Shown: piece by piece, positions 9,601-18,403 of the stretch
How positions within the stretch are numbered: the first letter of the stretch is position 1
How the letters are laid out: each line of letters begins with the position of its first letter
Assembly (NCBI GenBank): GCA_023393165.1
Contig: JAEWMJ010000029.1
Location: forward strand, 1 to 64,000
DNA length: 64,000 nt
Direction: 5' to 3'
From: Bacillota bacterium
GTDB lineage: Bacteria > Bacillota > Clostridia > Christensenellales > Christensenellaceae
The notes under the pieces: model-generated
Databases searched by the model: none
The model's input: only the letters and a program-made list of their open reading frames with translations
Told to the model about the DNA's origin: nothing
Position numbers and translations under genes: made by a program

Positions 9601-12600
9601 AAGAAACGCGCGGATATCCTCGGGCTCCAGCCAGGTGGAACCGAGCCGCACATCTATATCCACGGCCTCCAGGTCTTCGGGCTGCACGGCCAGCAGGGCG
9701 TCCACATTTTCCCCGTATTCCGGATGTTCCGCCGCGGCGCTTTGGACCGCCCTGAGTTTTTCCCGCACATTTCCGGACAAATATCCGTCCGCAGTCTCCC
9801 ACCCGGTATATCGGTCGCCCGGACCGGAAAGCGGATTCTTGTATATCACTCCCTTCAGTTCCGAAATAATCTCGTCCGGTTCTTTGCCTGACAGAAACGC
9901 CATAAACCCGATATCCACCTGCGCCCGCTCGGAAAGGCTGACCGCAAGGGCTTCCATTGCGGTATCCACATGCGTAATCGGACGGTAGGGCCTGATGGTG
10001 CGCCGGGTGAATATCTCGGCTTTCTCCGCCGTTTTCTTTTCCTCGTCCAATATCTCCAGCGAGCAAAGCAGCGGATAGGATGCGTCCTGCTCGAACGCCA
10101 GCTTGTTTCCCCGGCTGTTCATGATCCCGTACTGCCGTGTATACGCGTCGTACAGGCTGTTCAGCCTGTCTTGCAGGTCATGGACCGTCTCGTCCGGCAA
10201 GCCGTCCATCTGGGCGTCGATCAATCCACGGGTGCAATCCCGCAGGCGGATAAGCCCCATGACGCGCGCCCGTACCGTGCCCTCCAGCTTCATCCGGTTC
10301 ATCCGGCTATTCTCGCGGAAATACAGCTTTCCATCTACCTCCGTATAGCTGTAATTGCGCACTGCCGGATCGGCGGGCAGCCAGTCCGGTTCTTCCGCAC
10401 TATCGGTTTCCAACTCAGCCATATACCCGCCTATCTCGCCATGGATGTTTCCGGCCGCCGCCCGCAGCTGTTCCGCCAGGTCCGCTCCCTCAAAAGGCAG
10501 CAAAGTAGTATCCCTGCCGTTTCCGTACATCCGGTCGTCGAACGCCATTTTCCCCAGCATCATTTCCGGATGTTCCAGATAATAATGGTTAAGAGGAATG
10601 TCGTCCTCCGTCTGCTCCACATACACCCATTCGGGCAGTTCCGCCACCGGCTGTTCCCTCTTTTTCAGAAACAATATATCGGTCGTAACTTCCGTCCCGG
10701 CGTTGGCGCGGAATGCGTTGTTCGGCAGGCGGACCGCCCCCAGCAGCTCGGCACGCCGGGCGATATATTTCCGCACGTCGGGATTTGCTTTATCAAGCGT
10801 CCCTTTAGAAGTGATAAACGCAACGAGTCCACCCGGGCGCACCTTGTCCAGCGTTTTGGCTATAAAGTAGTCGTGGATCAGAAAATTATATTTGTCGTAC
10901 CGCTTGTCGGCTACCTTGTAGGACCCGAAGGGCACGTTGCCAATGGCTACGTCAAAAAACTGGTCGTCAAAATCCGCATCCTCGAATCCCTGCACCCGTA
11001 TATCCGCATCCGGGTAAAGCTGTTTTGCTATCCTGCCGGTAATGTCGTCCAGTTCCACGCCATAAAGCCTGCTCCCCGTCATGCTGTCCGGCAGAGCGCC
11101 GAAAAAGTTACCGGACCCGCAGGCTGGTTCCAGGATATTTCCGCTCTTGAATCCCATATTTTCCAGCGCCGCATACATGGCACGGATGACCACCGGCGTC
11201 GTGTAATGCGCGTTTAATGTAGACGCCCGTGCCGCCGCATATTCCGGTTCTGTGAGCAGATCTTTCAACTCGGTATACTTGCCGCTCCACTGACTGTGTC
11301 CCTCGTCGAACGCCTGGGGGATACCGCCCCATCCGGCGTATTGTGCTAACGTCTCCTGTTCCTCACGGGTAGCCTGACGGCGCTCTCCTTCGATCTCTTT
11401 TAAAAGACGGATCGCGTCCACGTTCCGCTTATACTTCGTTTTTCCTCCCCCCACACCCAGATTGTCATCCGTGATCCGGTAGTTGCCGGGGCCGGGAAGG
11501 TTTTCGCTTTCGGCTGAAAAAGAAGAAGCAGGATGCTCTCCTGCTTCAACTTCAAGCCGGTATTCCGGCAACCTTGCCAATTCCTCCTCGGAGAGATAAC
11601 GGCTCTGTGCGATGAGTTCTGTTAGCCGCTTATGCACTTTTGCCCATGATACCGTGATTTCGTTTTCAAACCCGTGATCCCTGAACCGGATGCCCTTCGC
11701 GTCATGATCCACGAAACCGCGCCGTCCGTTCAGATAGGTATGGGAATGCCCGCCCATGCCATACTCTTTTTTCAAAAAACCGACCGCGTCTTTTGTGTCC
11801 CGTGGGGTTGCATAAAACTCGTATATGCGGTATTTGCCATCATGAATACCGCTGCCGCGCAGCAGTTCCGCGTCTATCTCATTTTGCTCCAAAGAAAAAG
11901 CAGAGGGCTCAACCTCTGCTTCCGCTGCGATTTCGGTTTTTATTGGCGGCTCTACTTCCCGTATACGATCTCCCGTATCACGATCTCGTCCGCCATGTCG
12001 CTGATCTGGTTGTTGTACCGCACGTTCGCCATGAAGTCCGTCTTCTCCGGCGGGTTGTATTGGCGGCGCAGCTGCTCCGTCAGGGTGTCCTTCATCTCCA
12101 GGGCCTGTTCCTGGATATCCAGGCAATGCCGCATCAACTCCTCCGTCATACATAGAGAGTTGTACCTGGCCGGGAATTGTTCCTTTAGATACTGTTTTCG
12201 CAGCAGCCCGAATTTGGTCAGATTGACGCTTCGCTCCGCTTCCGATGTCTCCAGATTGGGCAGCAGCACGTCCCCTTCCCGCCTGTATGTGATTTCGATT
12301 CCGTTCATTTTCCTTTCCCCTTTCTTTTTGCGTCCGCTTGATTTCCCGCTCTATGCCGGTTAAAATGTCGTTTGTGATCTCATTTGCCGCAGTCCCTAAG
12401 ACCACGGCAGTCCGTTCGTCGTTGAAGTAAGGCAGCCATGTAAAGGAACCTTCCGCATACTTCTGCAACCCACAGCGCGCATACACGCAGTACCGCACGC
12501 TTTCCCTTAGCGTATCCAGAAAGCCCGGACGCATTTCGTCCTCCGGCAGGCTTTCGATCAGGCTTTCACCGTTCAAACACAGTTCTTTATAATATCCATC

Positions 12601-13056
12601 ATATAACTCACGGACACGCGAATCAACGATGCAAGCAAGCAGAGGTTCCAATTCGATTTGATCGTCTATTTCCTGTTCAATCCAACTCTGCATAAGATGA
12701 TGCCGCACCGCTTCGCGGTTGCTTTCATCCAGCTTCCAAAGCTGCGGCCTGGTTTTGGCTTCTCCCACGGTATCCGAAACGTCAAAAACATACCGAATGG
12801 TTCCACCCTGGTTCCATGCGGCTATGGCAATCCCCTTGGCCCCTTTGCGGATGCGGCGGCCAAGGCGGTTCCAAAGATCAAAACTCGCACAGGCCGTAGC
12901 GTCCGGACGCTGGGCGTATATGAGGACTGCGTCACGGAAGTCATACTTATACAGGCGCGCAGCAGTATCCAGATAACTCATCCACCTGTATTTATCCCGT
13001 GTCAAATTGCGCATTGTACTGCCATATAGCGATTTTAAACTAATGATCCCTGCCAT
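6691..13056 (-). CDS. Giant ArdC-like/N6-methylase/SNF2-type helicase fusion
   Basis: A protein of about 2,121 residues typical of Tn1549/CTn-like elements. The N-terminal 130 residues resemble the ArdC/DUF1738 single-strand-binding region of antirestriction proteins. A methyltransferase-like domain follows, with motif I LEPACGSGNFFGALP near residue 640 and NVPFG (an NPPY variant) near 705. The C-terminal half is a superfamily 2 helicase, with AHEVGGGKTF near 1320, DESD near 1480 and QRHGRILRQGN near 1815, ending in a coiled-coil-rich tail. The ATG at 13056 is preferred because AGGAGGAG lies 5 bases upstream. It probably remodels and protects transferred DNA. The NVPFG change may mean the methylase is inactive or has an altered target. 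Confidence 0.9.
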   Translation of the reverse strand: MAGIISLKSLYGSTMRNLTRDKYRWMSYLDTAARLYKYDFRDAVLIYAQRPDATACASFDLWNRLGRRIRKGAKGIAIAAWNQGGTIRYVFDVSDTVGEAKTRPQLWKLDESNREAVRHHLMQSWIEQEIDDQIELEPLLACIVDSRVRELYDGYYKELCLNGESLIESLPEDEMRPGFLDTLRESVRYCVYARCGLQKYAEGSFTWLPYFNDERTAVVLGTAANEITNDILTGIEREIKRTQKERGKENERNRNHIQAGRGRAAAQSGDIGSGAKRQSDQIRAAAKTVSKGTIPGQVQLSMYDGGVDAALPGYPGTGPGDEGHPDGAAAPPIQPAGEDGLHGERAVQQPDQRHGGRDRDTGDRIREVEPPIKTEIAAEAEVEPSAFSLEQNEIDAELLRGSGIHDGKYRIYEFYATPRDTKDAVGFLKKEYGMGGHSHTYLNGRRGFVDHDAKGIRFRDHGFENEITVSWAKVHKRLTELIAQSRYLSEEELARLPEYRLEVEAGEHPASSFSAESENLPGPGNYRITDDNLGVGGGKTKYKRNVDAIRLLKEIEGERRQATREEQETLAQYAGWGGIPQAFDEGHSQWSGKYTELKDLLTEPEYAAARASTLNAHYTTPVVIRAMYAALENMGFKSGNILEPACGSGNFFGALPDSMTGSRLYGVELDDITGRIAKQLYPDADIRVQGFEDADFDDQFFDVAIGNVPFGSYKVADKRYDKYNFLIHDYFIAKTLDKVRPGGLVAFITSKGTLDKANPDVRKYIARRAELLGAVRLPNNAFRANAGTEVTTDILFLKKREQPVAELPEWVYVEQTEDDIPLNHYYLEHPEMMLGKMAFDDRMYGNGRDTTLLPFEGADLAEQLRAAAGNIHGEIGGYMAELETDSAEEPDWLPADPAVRNYSYTEVDGKLYFRENSRMNRMKLEGTVRARVMGLIRLRDCTRGLIDAQMDGLPDETVHDLQDRLNSLYDAYTRQYGIMNSRGNKLAFEQDASYPLLCSLEILDEEKKTAEKAEIFTRRTIRPYRPITHVDTAMEALAVSLSERAQVDIGFMAFLSGKEPDEIISELKGVIYKNPLSGPGDRYTGWETADGYLSGNVREKLRAVQSAAAEHPEYGENVDALLAVQPEDLEAVDIDVRLGSTWLEPEDIRAFLFELVQSAPAFQQYIKVRYSRYTGNWVIEGKGMVHNNIRATEVYGTRRRTAFEIIEDSLNLRTSQVYDTIRDADGKERRVLNQPETIAVQQKQTVIHDAFRDWIWEDTERRERLVHKYNDLFNNIRPRSYDGSHIRFVGMNPEIALREHQRNAVARILFGGNTLLAHEVGGGKTFTMVAAAQEAKRIGLTQKTLIAVPNHLTGQWACEYLRLYPGANILVATERDFETHRRKTFCARIATGEFDAVIMGHSQLMKIPMSIEWQKAFIQEQVDDLMEGIAEAKAEHRENWTIKQMERTRKSLALKLEKLNDTTRKDNVIDFEQLGIDRLMVDESDEFKNLLVQTKMRNVAGIGQAESQKASDLYMKGKYIDKITDGRGQTFATGTPISNTLSEMYTLQRYLQYGALRKRGLEHFDSWVSVFADTRTVLELAPSGKGYRTKTRLATFHNLPELTAMFAEFADVQTAEMLKLPVPHIKGGRAETVALKPSEIQERLVDGLVELTEQIRAGLVDPKEANMLSVTGDGRKLALDQRLIDPLLPDDPGSKTNACAERVHRIWIEKKEKRLTQMLFCDLSTPRGEEEYSIYQDMKAKLVKMGVPEREIAFVHDANTDVQKETLFGKVRSGSVRILMGSTAKMGAGTNVQRLLYALHDLDVPWRPRDLTQRHGRILRQGNMNEEVEIYRYVTEGTFDSYNYQILENKQRFISQIMTNKPPARRMDDIDNDTLTYAEVKAIASGNPKIKEKMDLDLEIARLQLLKNQHRTQQYRLQNAISHDLPFQIKNAENILLKLNLDKAAYAAHENKEFSILLGSQTFTEKAAAGDGLKELAKKSSEPDRTVPIGQYRGFELGMKFDTFEKKHFVVIKGALDYPVEMGESSIGLIQRMDNALNSLEEKIRNTEGHIRQCQKELADAMAEKEKPFPYEKELTDKLEQVAAINIELSLDKPDKPVVLDEEELKEEVTESRQKERGWER

Positions 13057-13080
13057 TAAAGCTCCTCCTAAAAAATATAC

Positions 13081-13103
13081 AAAAAAACACCGGGGGTACC
13101 GGT
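13081..13103 (-). terminator. Rho-independent terminator after the RES-domain gene
   Basis: On the minus strand an ACCGG/CCGGT stem with a short loop is followed by seven T residues. It lies downstream of the gene at 13270-14685 and upstream of the giant helicase gene. It closely resembles the terminator at 14829-14850. Confidence 0.65.
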
Positions 13104-13269
13104 ATGTCCTATCCAATTTGCTAAAATAATTTTCTAGAGCTTAGCCAAAAAGTAGAAAAGCAACTCATCAATGATACACTAAAGGCTGAATAATACTCTG
13201 TTACCCATTGGGTAAACACTAATTAGAATTAAATTAATCTATTGAAAACCGTAATGATAGTTTTCCTTA

Positions 13270-14685
13270 CTATTTTATATGTTCAAATGTTTTAGGATCG
13301 ATATTCACATCGCATGCTATCATATTGGCATATTTATAGAAATCAATAATCACTGGTTTTACCTCTGTGTTAAATCTACTAAGTATACTTTTTAAACTCA
13401 TTTTTATTTCGTCTTCTGTCAAAGAAAGGTCCTTTCCACTTTTAATAGCTCTATCTTCGATATATTGATCGTCAATGCGATATAAATATGAAAATAAACT
13501 TAAAGTATCAGTTAGCTGATGCAATAATTCTGCTTCAGAATAATTTTCCCTTATAATTACATCATAAAACATTATAAACGAGCGGCATAATGATAGTATT
13601 TCTCTATAAGGTTCAAGAGGAAAACCGTACATATATGTATTTTGAAGTTCATTTGTAAATGATTTTATCTTATTTATTTCAAGTTCTCGTTTTTTAAAAA
13701 TATTACTTAAACTACACTTGACGGGTAAAGAAATCTTAAACATTTCTTTAAGTTCATTACAATAATCACTAGATATATCTTTTGCAGGTATTGCGATATT
13801 AAAATCGTTACCCCACTCTTTTGCAACACTAATATTTGATGCAGTAGCATAGGAAATTCCATCAAAAAAGCCTTTATTTCTTCTTATCCATAATAATAAA
13901 AGTTGCGGAATTAAATATTCTTCTATATATGAACAACTTCTATTTTCAACAGATAATGAACAAGCAACCCTTAAAGGAAACGATAGAATATATGTTAAAA
14001 AGTGTCTTTCAATTTCATCTAAATTATCAGGATTTTTTGCTATCCAAGCTTTAAATATGGCAATTAAATCAAGTGGCTGAATTGTGAAATCTATTAAACT
14101 TAATTCTTCCTGTTTCTTGGTAGGAGAAAACTCATATTCACAAACCGAAAATTGTTTTGGCATCCCGCACTCAAACCAGCATAATTCTATCGAAGTTGCT
14201 AAATAGATACACGGATATCCTGCAATGCTATACCGATATGGCTGAATTAGTTCTCTTTTACTAAATGGTATGTGAAATATATCTTCTCTGGAATAATCAG
14301 AACTACCTCCCCTAATTCTATATAATCTTGGCAAAATTCCTTTATGATTATAACTAATTATTCGCGTGTAAAGTTGACCATAATTATACATGTCATTTAT
14401 TAGATCATCAAACATTGAATATAAATTGGGCATGTCAGCTTGATCATAGTTATCAAAAACATCAATTAATCTATCAGAAATATTTTGTATTTCACCTAAA
14501 TTACTATAAATAAGATCATAAAACTCAAATCTCATCTCTCTATTTTTATTCTTAGTTAGTGCCTTTTCCAAAATATTTAAATAATTATCATAATAATCTC
14601 GTAAATAATCATGAGCTGTTTGACTTCCTCGATTTACAGGTAATTTGAATTTTATAATTTCATTTAAAAAATCATCATTAGTCAT
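13270..14685 (-). CDS. RES-domain-like protein in defence island
   Basis: A 471-residue AT-rich gene beginning 8 bases after a GGAGG site. The middle of the protein resembles the RES domain of ADP-ribosyltransferase-like NAD+-degrading toxins: an arginine in LYRIRGG (residues 121-127), then GYPCIYLATSIELCWFEC (157-173) with the acidic residue. A later DGISYATASN segment near 275 corresponds to the usual DG-YPS motif, but with the serine position changed. The flanks are helical and unusual for small RES toxins, and no adjacent Xre-type antitoxin is seen. It sits between the Gabija genes and the ICE helicase with its own terminator. A role as an abortive-infection effector is possible but not shown. 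Confidence 0.6.
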   Translation of the reverse strand: MTNDDFLNEIIKFKLPVNRGSQTAHDYLRDYYDNYLNILEKALTKNKNREMRFEFYDLIYSNLGEIQNISDRLIDVFDNYDQADMPNLYSMFDDLINDMYNYGQLYTRIISYNHKGILPRLYRIRGGSSDYSREDIFHIPFSKRELIQPYRYSIAGYPCIYLATSIELCWFECGMPKQFSVCEYEFSPTKKQEELSLIDFTIQPLDLIAIFKAWIAKNPDNLDEIERHFLTYILSFPLRVACSLSVENRSCSYIEEYLIPQLLLLWIRRNKGFFDGISYATASNISVAKEWGNDFNIAIPAKDISSDYCNELKEMFKISLPVKCSLSNIFKKRELEINKIKSFTNELQNTYMYGFPLEPYREILSLCRSFIMFYDVIIRENYSEAELLHQLTDTLSLFSYLYRIDDQYIEDRAIKSGKDLSLTEDEIKMSLKSILSRFNTEVKPVIIDFYKYANMIACDVNIDPKTFEHIK

Positions 14686-14828
14686 GAAAATAAACCTCCA
14701 ACTGCAACTTTACAATTTTTCGCAGGAATATTGCCCCAGCTCATGCAGCTAATTTTAATAAATAAATAGGCAACATAATTTTTTCTTACATTTTACCACT
14801 TTTAGTTACCTTACCCCAAAAAAAATAC

Positions 14829-14850
14829 AAAAAAAACCCGGGGTTCCGGT
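14829..14850 (-). terminator. Rho-independent terminator after gajB
   Basis: Minus-strand CCGG/CCGG stem with a short loop, followed by eight T residues. It lies 85 bases after the gajB stop codon. The sequence strongly resembles the terminator at 13081-13103, including the flanking ATAC and A-rich tract on the plus strand. Confidence 0.6.
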
Positions 14851-14934
14851 GTAACCAATTCAAGCTCCAATTCAATAATGTATCAACTACTTCGTTAATG
14901 GACATTTTATTAGCTCTATCTAATGTTAATCAGT

Positions 14935-16296
14935 TTATTTAAACCATTTTTCTCTTTCAGCTTTGGGTATACCGCATTCTTTAATAGCGGTTTCAATATC
15001 TATATTAAGACCTTGAAAGTTTTTTCTCATAATTTCATCATCAATCACTACAAATAGCAATCTTGATTTTGTTCTTGTAAGTGCGACATACAAAAGATTT
15101 GTTTCTTTATTATGATCATTCTTTATGCCAAGTAAAATTTCTAATAAAGAATTACAAATAATAAAATAAACAGTATTATCTTCTAGCCCCTTGATTTTTT
15201 GTATTGAGCGTACAAGAATATCACACTTGTTTTTATTCGTAAATTGCTGTGCGAGCCTTGCATAATCTTGTGGATTTAAACGAACATTGATTTCGTATAA
15301 ATAGTTATCTAACCCAATACTTTCAATTTTCTCAATAACTGCACCAACCAATGCTTCTATGTCATACTTTGGATATTTTGCCGCAAGTAATTCTTTAAAT
15401 TCATTAGTTATGCAACGATTGTTAGACATTGTTGAAAAATTATTAACCTTACATTTTATTATTGAAAAAACATTTTTTGATAAAAACGCAAGTTCCTCGG
15501 GTAGTAATTCTGAAACTAATACATAAGCAATTTCTCCGGGAGTTTCACAGCAGCTTGTAATTTGCGAATCATGTAAAAGAATACGATTACATAGTGGTAC
15601 AACCTTCTGCGGAACCCTTCTAGATACCATATTCCTTACAGGTGCTATACCATTATTTTCTGTAATTGATATAGCAAATGAACAATATTGATCAGAATCC
15701 CATAAAGCTTGGTTGGGGTCACCAACAAAGTAAAAATTATTTAAACTAGCAACAAAGTATTGCATTAATTCAAAAAAATCTTTATCCATATCTTGTGCTT
15801 CATCAACAAAAAGGCAGTAAATATCACTTAACAAATATTCCAAAGCGATTGCTTTAAGATTTTTTACGCATCTTTTATCTGTAGTTTTTGGCACTATAAT
15901 AGTTTTCGCATATTGTGAAACGCTGTTTGAATGAATAATACCATTATTCTTCAGCTGCTTTTTTCTTATTGCACAAAATCGTTTATTATGGGGAAGCTTT
16001 TCTATAGAACAAGAATTTATTTTTGCGCCTTTATTAACAAACGCCGAATACGGGTAGATAATATGATCCAATAAAAAGCTATGGACTGTAATAATAACTA
16101 CTTCATCCGGCAAGTAATGAAGATGCTTTACAATTTCGCCTTTTATTTGCTCGACTGCATAATTAGTATATGTTATTGCATAAATTTTCTGGGCAAAAGG
16201 GCAATTTTCAATTAATTCAATAATCTTCTTAGCGATTCCATATGTTTTTCCAGCACCGGCGCATTCAATATGGATTTCTTTCATCTTTTTATCCAC
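14935..16296 (-). CDS. gajB: GajB-like UvrD/Rep-family helicase (Gabija)
   Basis: A 453-residue superfamily 1 helicase-like protein. Visible motifs are ECAGAGKTYG (Walker A, residues 11-20), FVDEAQDMD (motif II, near 163-171), GDPNQALWD (motif III) and a C-terminal LLYVALTRTKSRLLFV (motif VI). The length fits GajB of Gabija anti-phage systems (about 490 residues) and is much shorter than UvrD. It overlaps the end of gajA by 16 bases, so the two are translationally coupled. In Gabija, GajB associates with the GajA nuclease and contributes to sensing nucleotide depletion and degrading phage DNA. Confidence 0.88.
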   Translation of the reverse strand: MDKKMKEIHIECAGAGKTYGIAKKIIELIENCPFAQKIYAITYTNYAVEQIKGEIVKHLHYLPDEVVIITVHSFLLDHIIYPYSAFVNKGAKINSCSIEKLPHNKRFCAIRKKQLKNNGIIHSNSVSQYAKTIIVPKTTDKRCVKNLKAIALEYLLSDIYCLFVDEAQDMDKDFFELMQYFVASLNNFYFVGDPNQALWDSDQYCSFAISITENNGIAPVRNMVSRRVPQKVVPLCNRILLHDSQITSCCETPGEIAYVLVSELLPEELAFLSKNVFSIIKCKVNNFSTMSNNRCITNEFKELLAAKYPKYDIEALVGAVIEKIESIGLDNYLYEINVRLNPQDYARLAQQFTNKNKCDILVRSIQKIKGLEDNTVYFIICNSLLEILLGIKNDHNKETNLLYVALTRTKSRLLFVVIDDEIMRKNFQGLNIDIETAIKECGIPKAEREKWFK

Positions 16297-18005
16297 TCAA
16301 TAAGCGTATCTATGTAATTAGGCACTGCAAACTTAACGCCAGATTCGATTGCTTTGCATACTTTTATTATGCAGTTCAATTTATCGTCAGTCATATATTC
16401 ATACATTTGTACCTCATTAAATTTAGTAGCAAATAAATTGTTAAGTTGTGAAAGGTTAGTTCCCTGCTTTACTAAATCTTCTTCAAACTCCTTCCCTCTT
16501 GCTGTACTTACATTAATAACATCAGAATTATATGCCTCATGTTCCTGTTTTGCTTTATCTTGATAATCATAATCTCGAACTACACCCAGTTTATCTGTTG
16601 TACTATTTACATGAAATGCCTTCCAGGCGTCAATTAATATCTTGAATCCTTTTTGACCTATTGAGACAACTCGAATATTATTTATCTTCTCTTTTTGAAG
16701 AATACAATTAATATAAATTTCTTCAGTTGCACCCTCAACTAATACCAATTTTGTTGCAAACAGCATGTTAAGCGTATCAAAGTTTTCTCTTTTTGCAAGA
16801 TAATATATCAAACTGGGATCTACATTGGAAAGACTGATAGCAGTATGATCATCTACTAAAAGTGTAATACTTCCTAAATCAAGCTTATTAATAATCTGAT
16901 TACTATGTGTTGAGAGCAAAAGTTGTGACATTGAATTTCTATCCTTAGATTTTTGAAAAAATTCAATGACAATTTTCATATTATTGATGTCTAGATGGGA
17001 TTCCGGTTCTTCAACACACACAAGATTAAAACGCTCATGATTATTACTTAAAAAATAGCTATATAATGTTAATAGGAATATAAGATTACGAATTCCTAAC
17101 CCTTTTTGGAAAAGCATATCATTACCGTAACTGAGAGTAATATTTTCAAGGATATCTCGATATTTTTTTGCGCTTGGAACAAGCCTTATTTCGTCAATAA
17201 ATTGTTTAATCGACTCGTTTTGGTCTGTTATATCCTTGTATATGCATCTAAAAGAGTCTAATTTTTGTATTTCATCAAAAAATGTATTATATTGATTAAT
17301 TAAGTTTGCTCTATCCTTAATATTCAGCCCATCATCAACAATACGAGCAATAATCTTTGTTGCAGTAGGTGTGTCTCCACTTGAAAAAGTATCACGCTCA
17401 GCATTTACTATATTAGCACTAAAGTTTTTTATTTTAGTAAAGTCAATCGTCTTTCCATTATTGGTTGAAACAAGTTCATAATCATAAAATTCTAAAATCA
17501 TTGAAAAATCCGAATTATGATTGTCGAGTAGGTTTTCACTATTCAGCTCAGTAATCCGTTGAATAAGTTTTTTCCGGTTTTTTAGATAGTATTTATATTC
17601 AATCTCAAAATATTGTGATTCAATATCCCCATTTAGCCAACTCTTTAGGAGTCCTTTTTCATAAGCATTTTTTGCATCAGAAAAACGCAATCTAATAACT
17701 ACTTTGGGTGCATGTTCAAATAATGAGTTAACATAGGTTTCAACATCAAATTTTGTTTTACAGCCTTCGTAAATTTCTTGCATTGTTTCTTCAAATTTAT
17801 GTAAACTGCCTGCATTGAAGTCATATTTAGATAAAGATTTCGCGTAATAGTTTCCCTTACTGTTATACAAGAGGATATTGATTGCTTCAATCAAATTGCT
17901 TTTACCAATATCGTTCTTACCTGCAATAATGTTGAATTGCTTAAGAGGGACAAAAATAGTTGTGAAGTTACGGAAATTCTCAATGTAAACCTGTGAAATA
18001 TACAT
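16281..18005 (-). CDS. gajA: GajA-like OLD-family ATPase/TOPRIM endonuclease (Gabija)
   Basis: A 574-residue protein with an ABC-type ATPase domain and a C-terminal TOPRIM nuclease. Walker A is GKNDIGKS (29-36) and Walker B is VCVEEPESHLD near 330. The TOPRIM motifs are LVLVEGATEE (near 421) and DYDYQD (near 476). The length is almost the same as characterised GajA (about 580 residues), and the downstream overlapping UvrD-like partner makes Gabija the best call rather than a lone OLD nuclease. An AAAGGAAA ribosome site lies 8 bases before the ATG, and a TATAAT-like element is at 18046-18051. The gene is much richer in AT than the ICE backbone, consistent with cargo acquired separately. Confidence 0.9.
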   Translation of the reverse strand: MYISQVYIENFRNFTTIFVPLKQFNIIAGKNDIGKSNLIEAINILLYNSKGNYYAKSLSKYDFNAGSLHKFEETMQEIYEGCKTKFDVETYVNSLFEHAPKVVIRLRFSDAKNAYEKGLLKSWLNGDIESQYFEIEYKYYLKNRKKLIQRITELNSENLLDNHNSDFSMILEFYDYELVSTNNGKTIDFTKIKNFSANIVNAERDTFSSGDTPTATKIIARIVDDGLNIKDRANLINQYNTFFDEIQKLDSFRCIYKDITDQNESIKQFIDEIRLVPSAKKYRDILENITLSYGNDMLFQKGLGIRNLIFLLTLYSYFLSNNHERFNLVCVEEPESHLDINNMKIVIEFFQKSKDRNSMSQLLLSTHSNQIINKLDLGSITLLVDDHTAISLSNVDPSLIYYLAKRENFDTLNMLFATKLVLVEGATEEIYINCILQKEKINNIRVVSIGQKGFKILIDAWKAFHVNSTTDKLGVVRDYDYQDKAKQEHEAYNSDVINVSTARGKEFEEDLVKQGTNLSQLNNLFATKFNEVQMYEYMTDDKLNCIIKVCKAIESGVKFAVPNYIDTLIEWIKR

Positions 18006-18403
18006 CAGCTATTTCCTTTCGTATAAGGTCGATTTTCTGATTCGCATTATAAACAATAGATCAAATAAATTTATTTATTATATTTTACCACTTTCAGACA
18101 TTATTTACTACAAGCTATCTTTATTCTTTAGCCCAGAATCTTATTTAAAGAAAACGGGAAGCACATATATTTCAAGGTGTTTCCCGCATATAATAATCAG
18201 GCCTTTAATGAGTTTTTGGTATTAAGCTATGCTAAGTTAAATAACAGCTCAAGCGTTTCCTCGTTAGTCCCTGCATGTGAGCGCCTGCCCGCTTCTTCCG
18301 TTAATCGCCATGTTGACTATAGCATTTGCAGCCATCATCCCCCTTATATGTTGGCGTGTCTTCGACCGCAAAATGGGTAGTGTCAGTCCAGGTAGACTGA
18401 ATT
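18006..18403. other. Intergenic region between gajA and primase, with terminator
   Basis: No gene is supported here. The left part is AT-rich and holds the presumed gajA promoter (minus-strand TATAAT at 18046-18051). At 18155-18186 a 10-bp stem with one G-U pair is followed on the minus strand by a T-rich tract at 18148-18154, a likely terminator for the primase gene. Bases 18230-18400 are more GC-rich and may be leftover backbone, but no coding sequence was recognised. ATTTTACCACTTT occurs here (18085) and also at 14791, on the other side of the Gabija genes. Confidence 0.5.

Noticed and set aside
9970..11217. Plus-strand frame of 415 codons opposite the giant methylase-helicase
   Set aside because: A shadow caused by GC-rich codon use; the minus strand has the methylase motifs here.
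13203..13217. TTACCCATTGGGTAA palindrome
   Set aside because: Short and without a T tract; a chance dyad in AT-rich DNA is likely.
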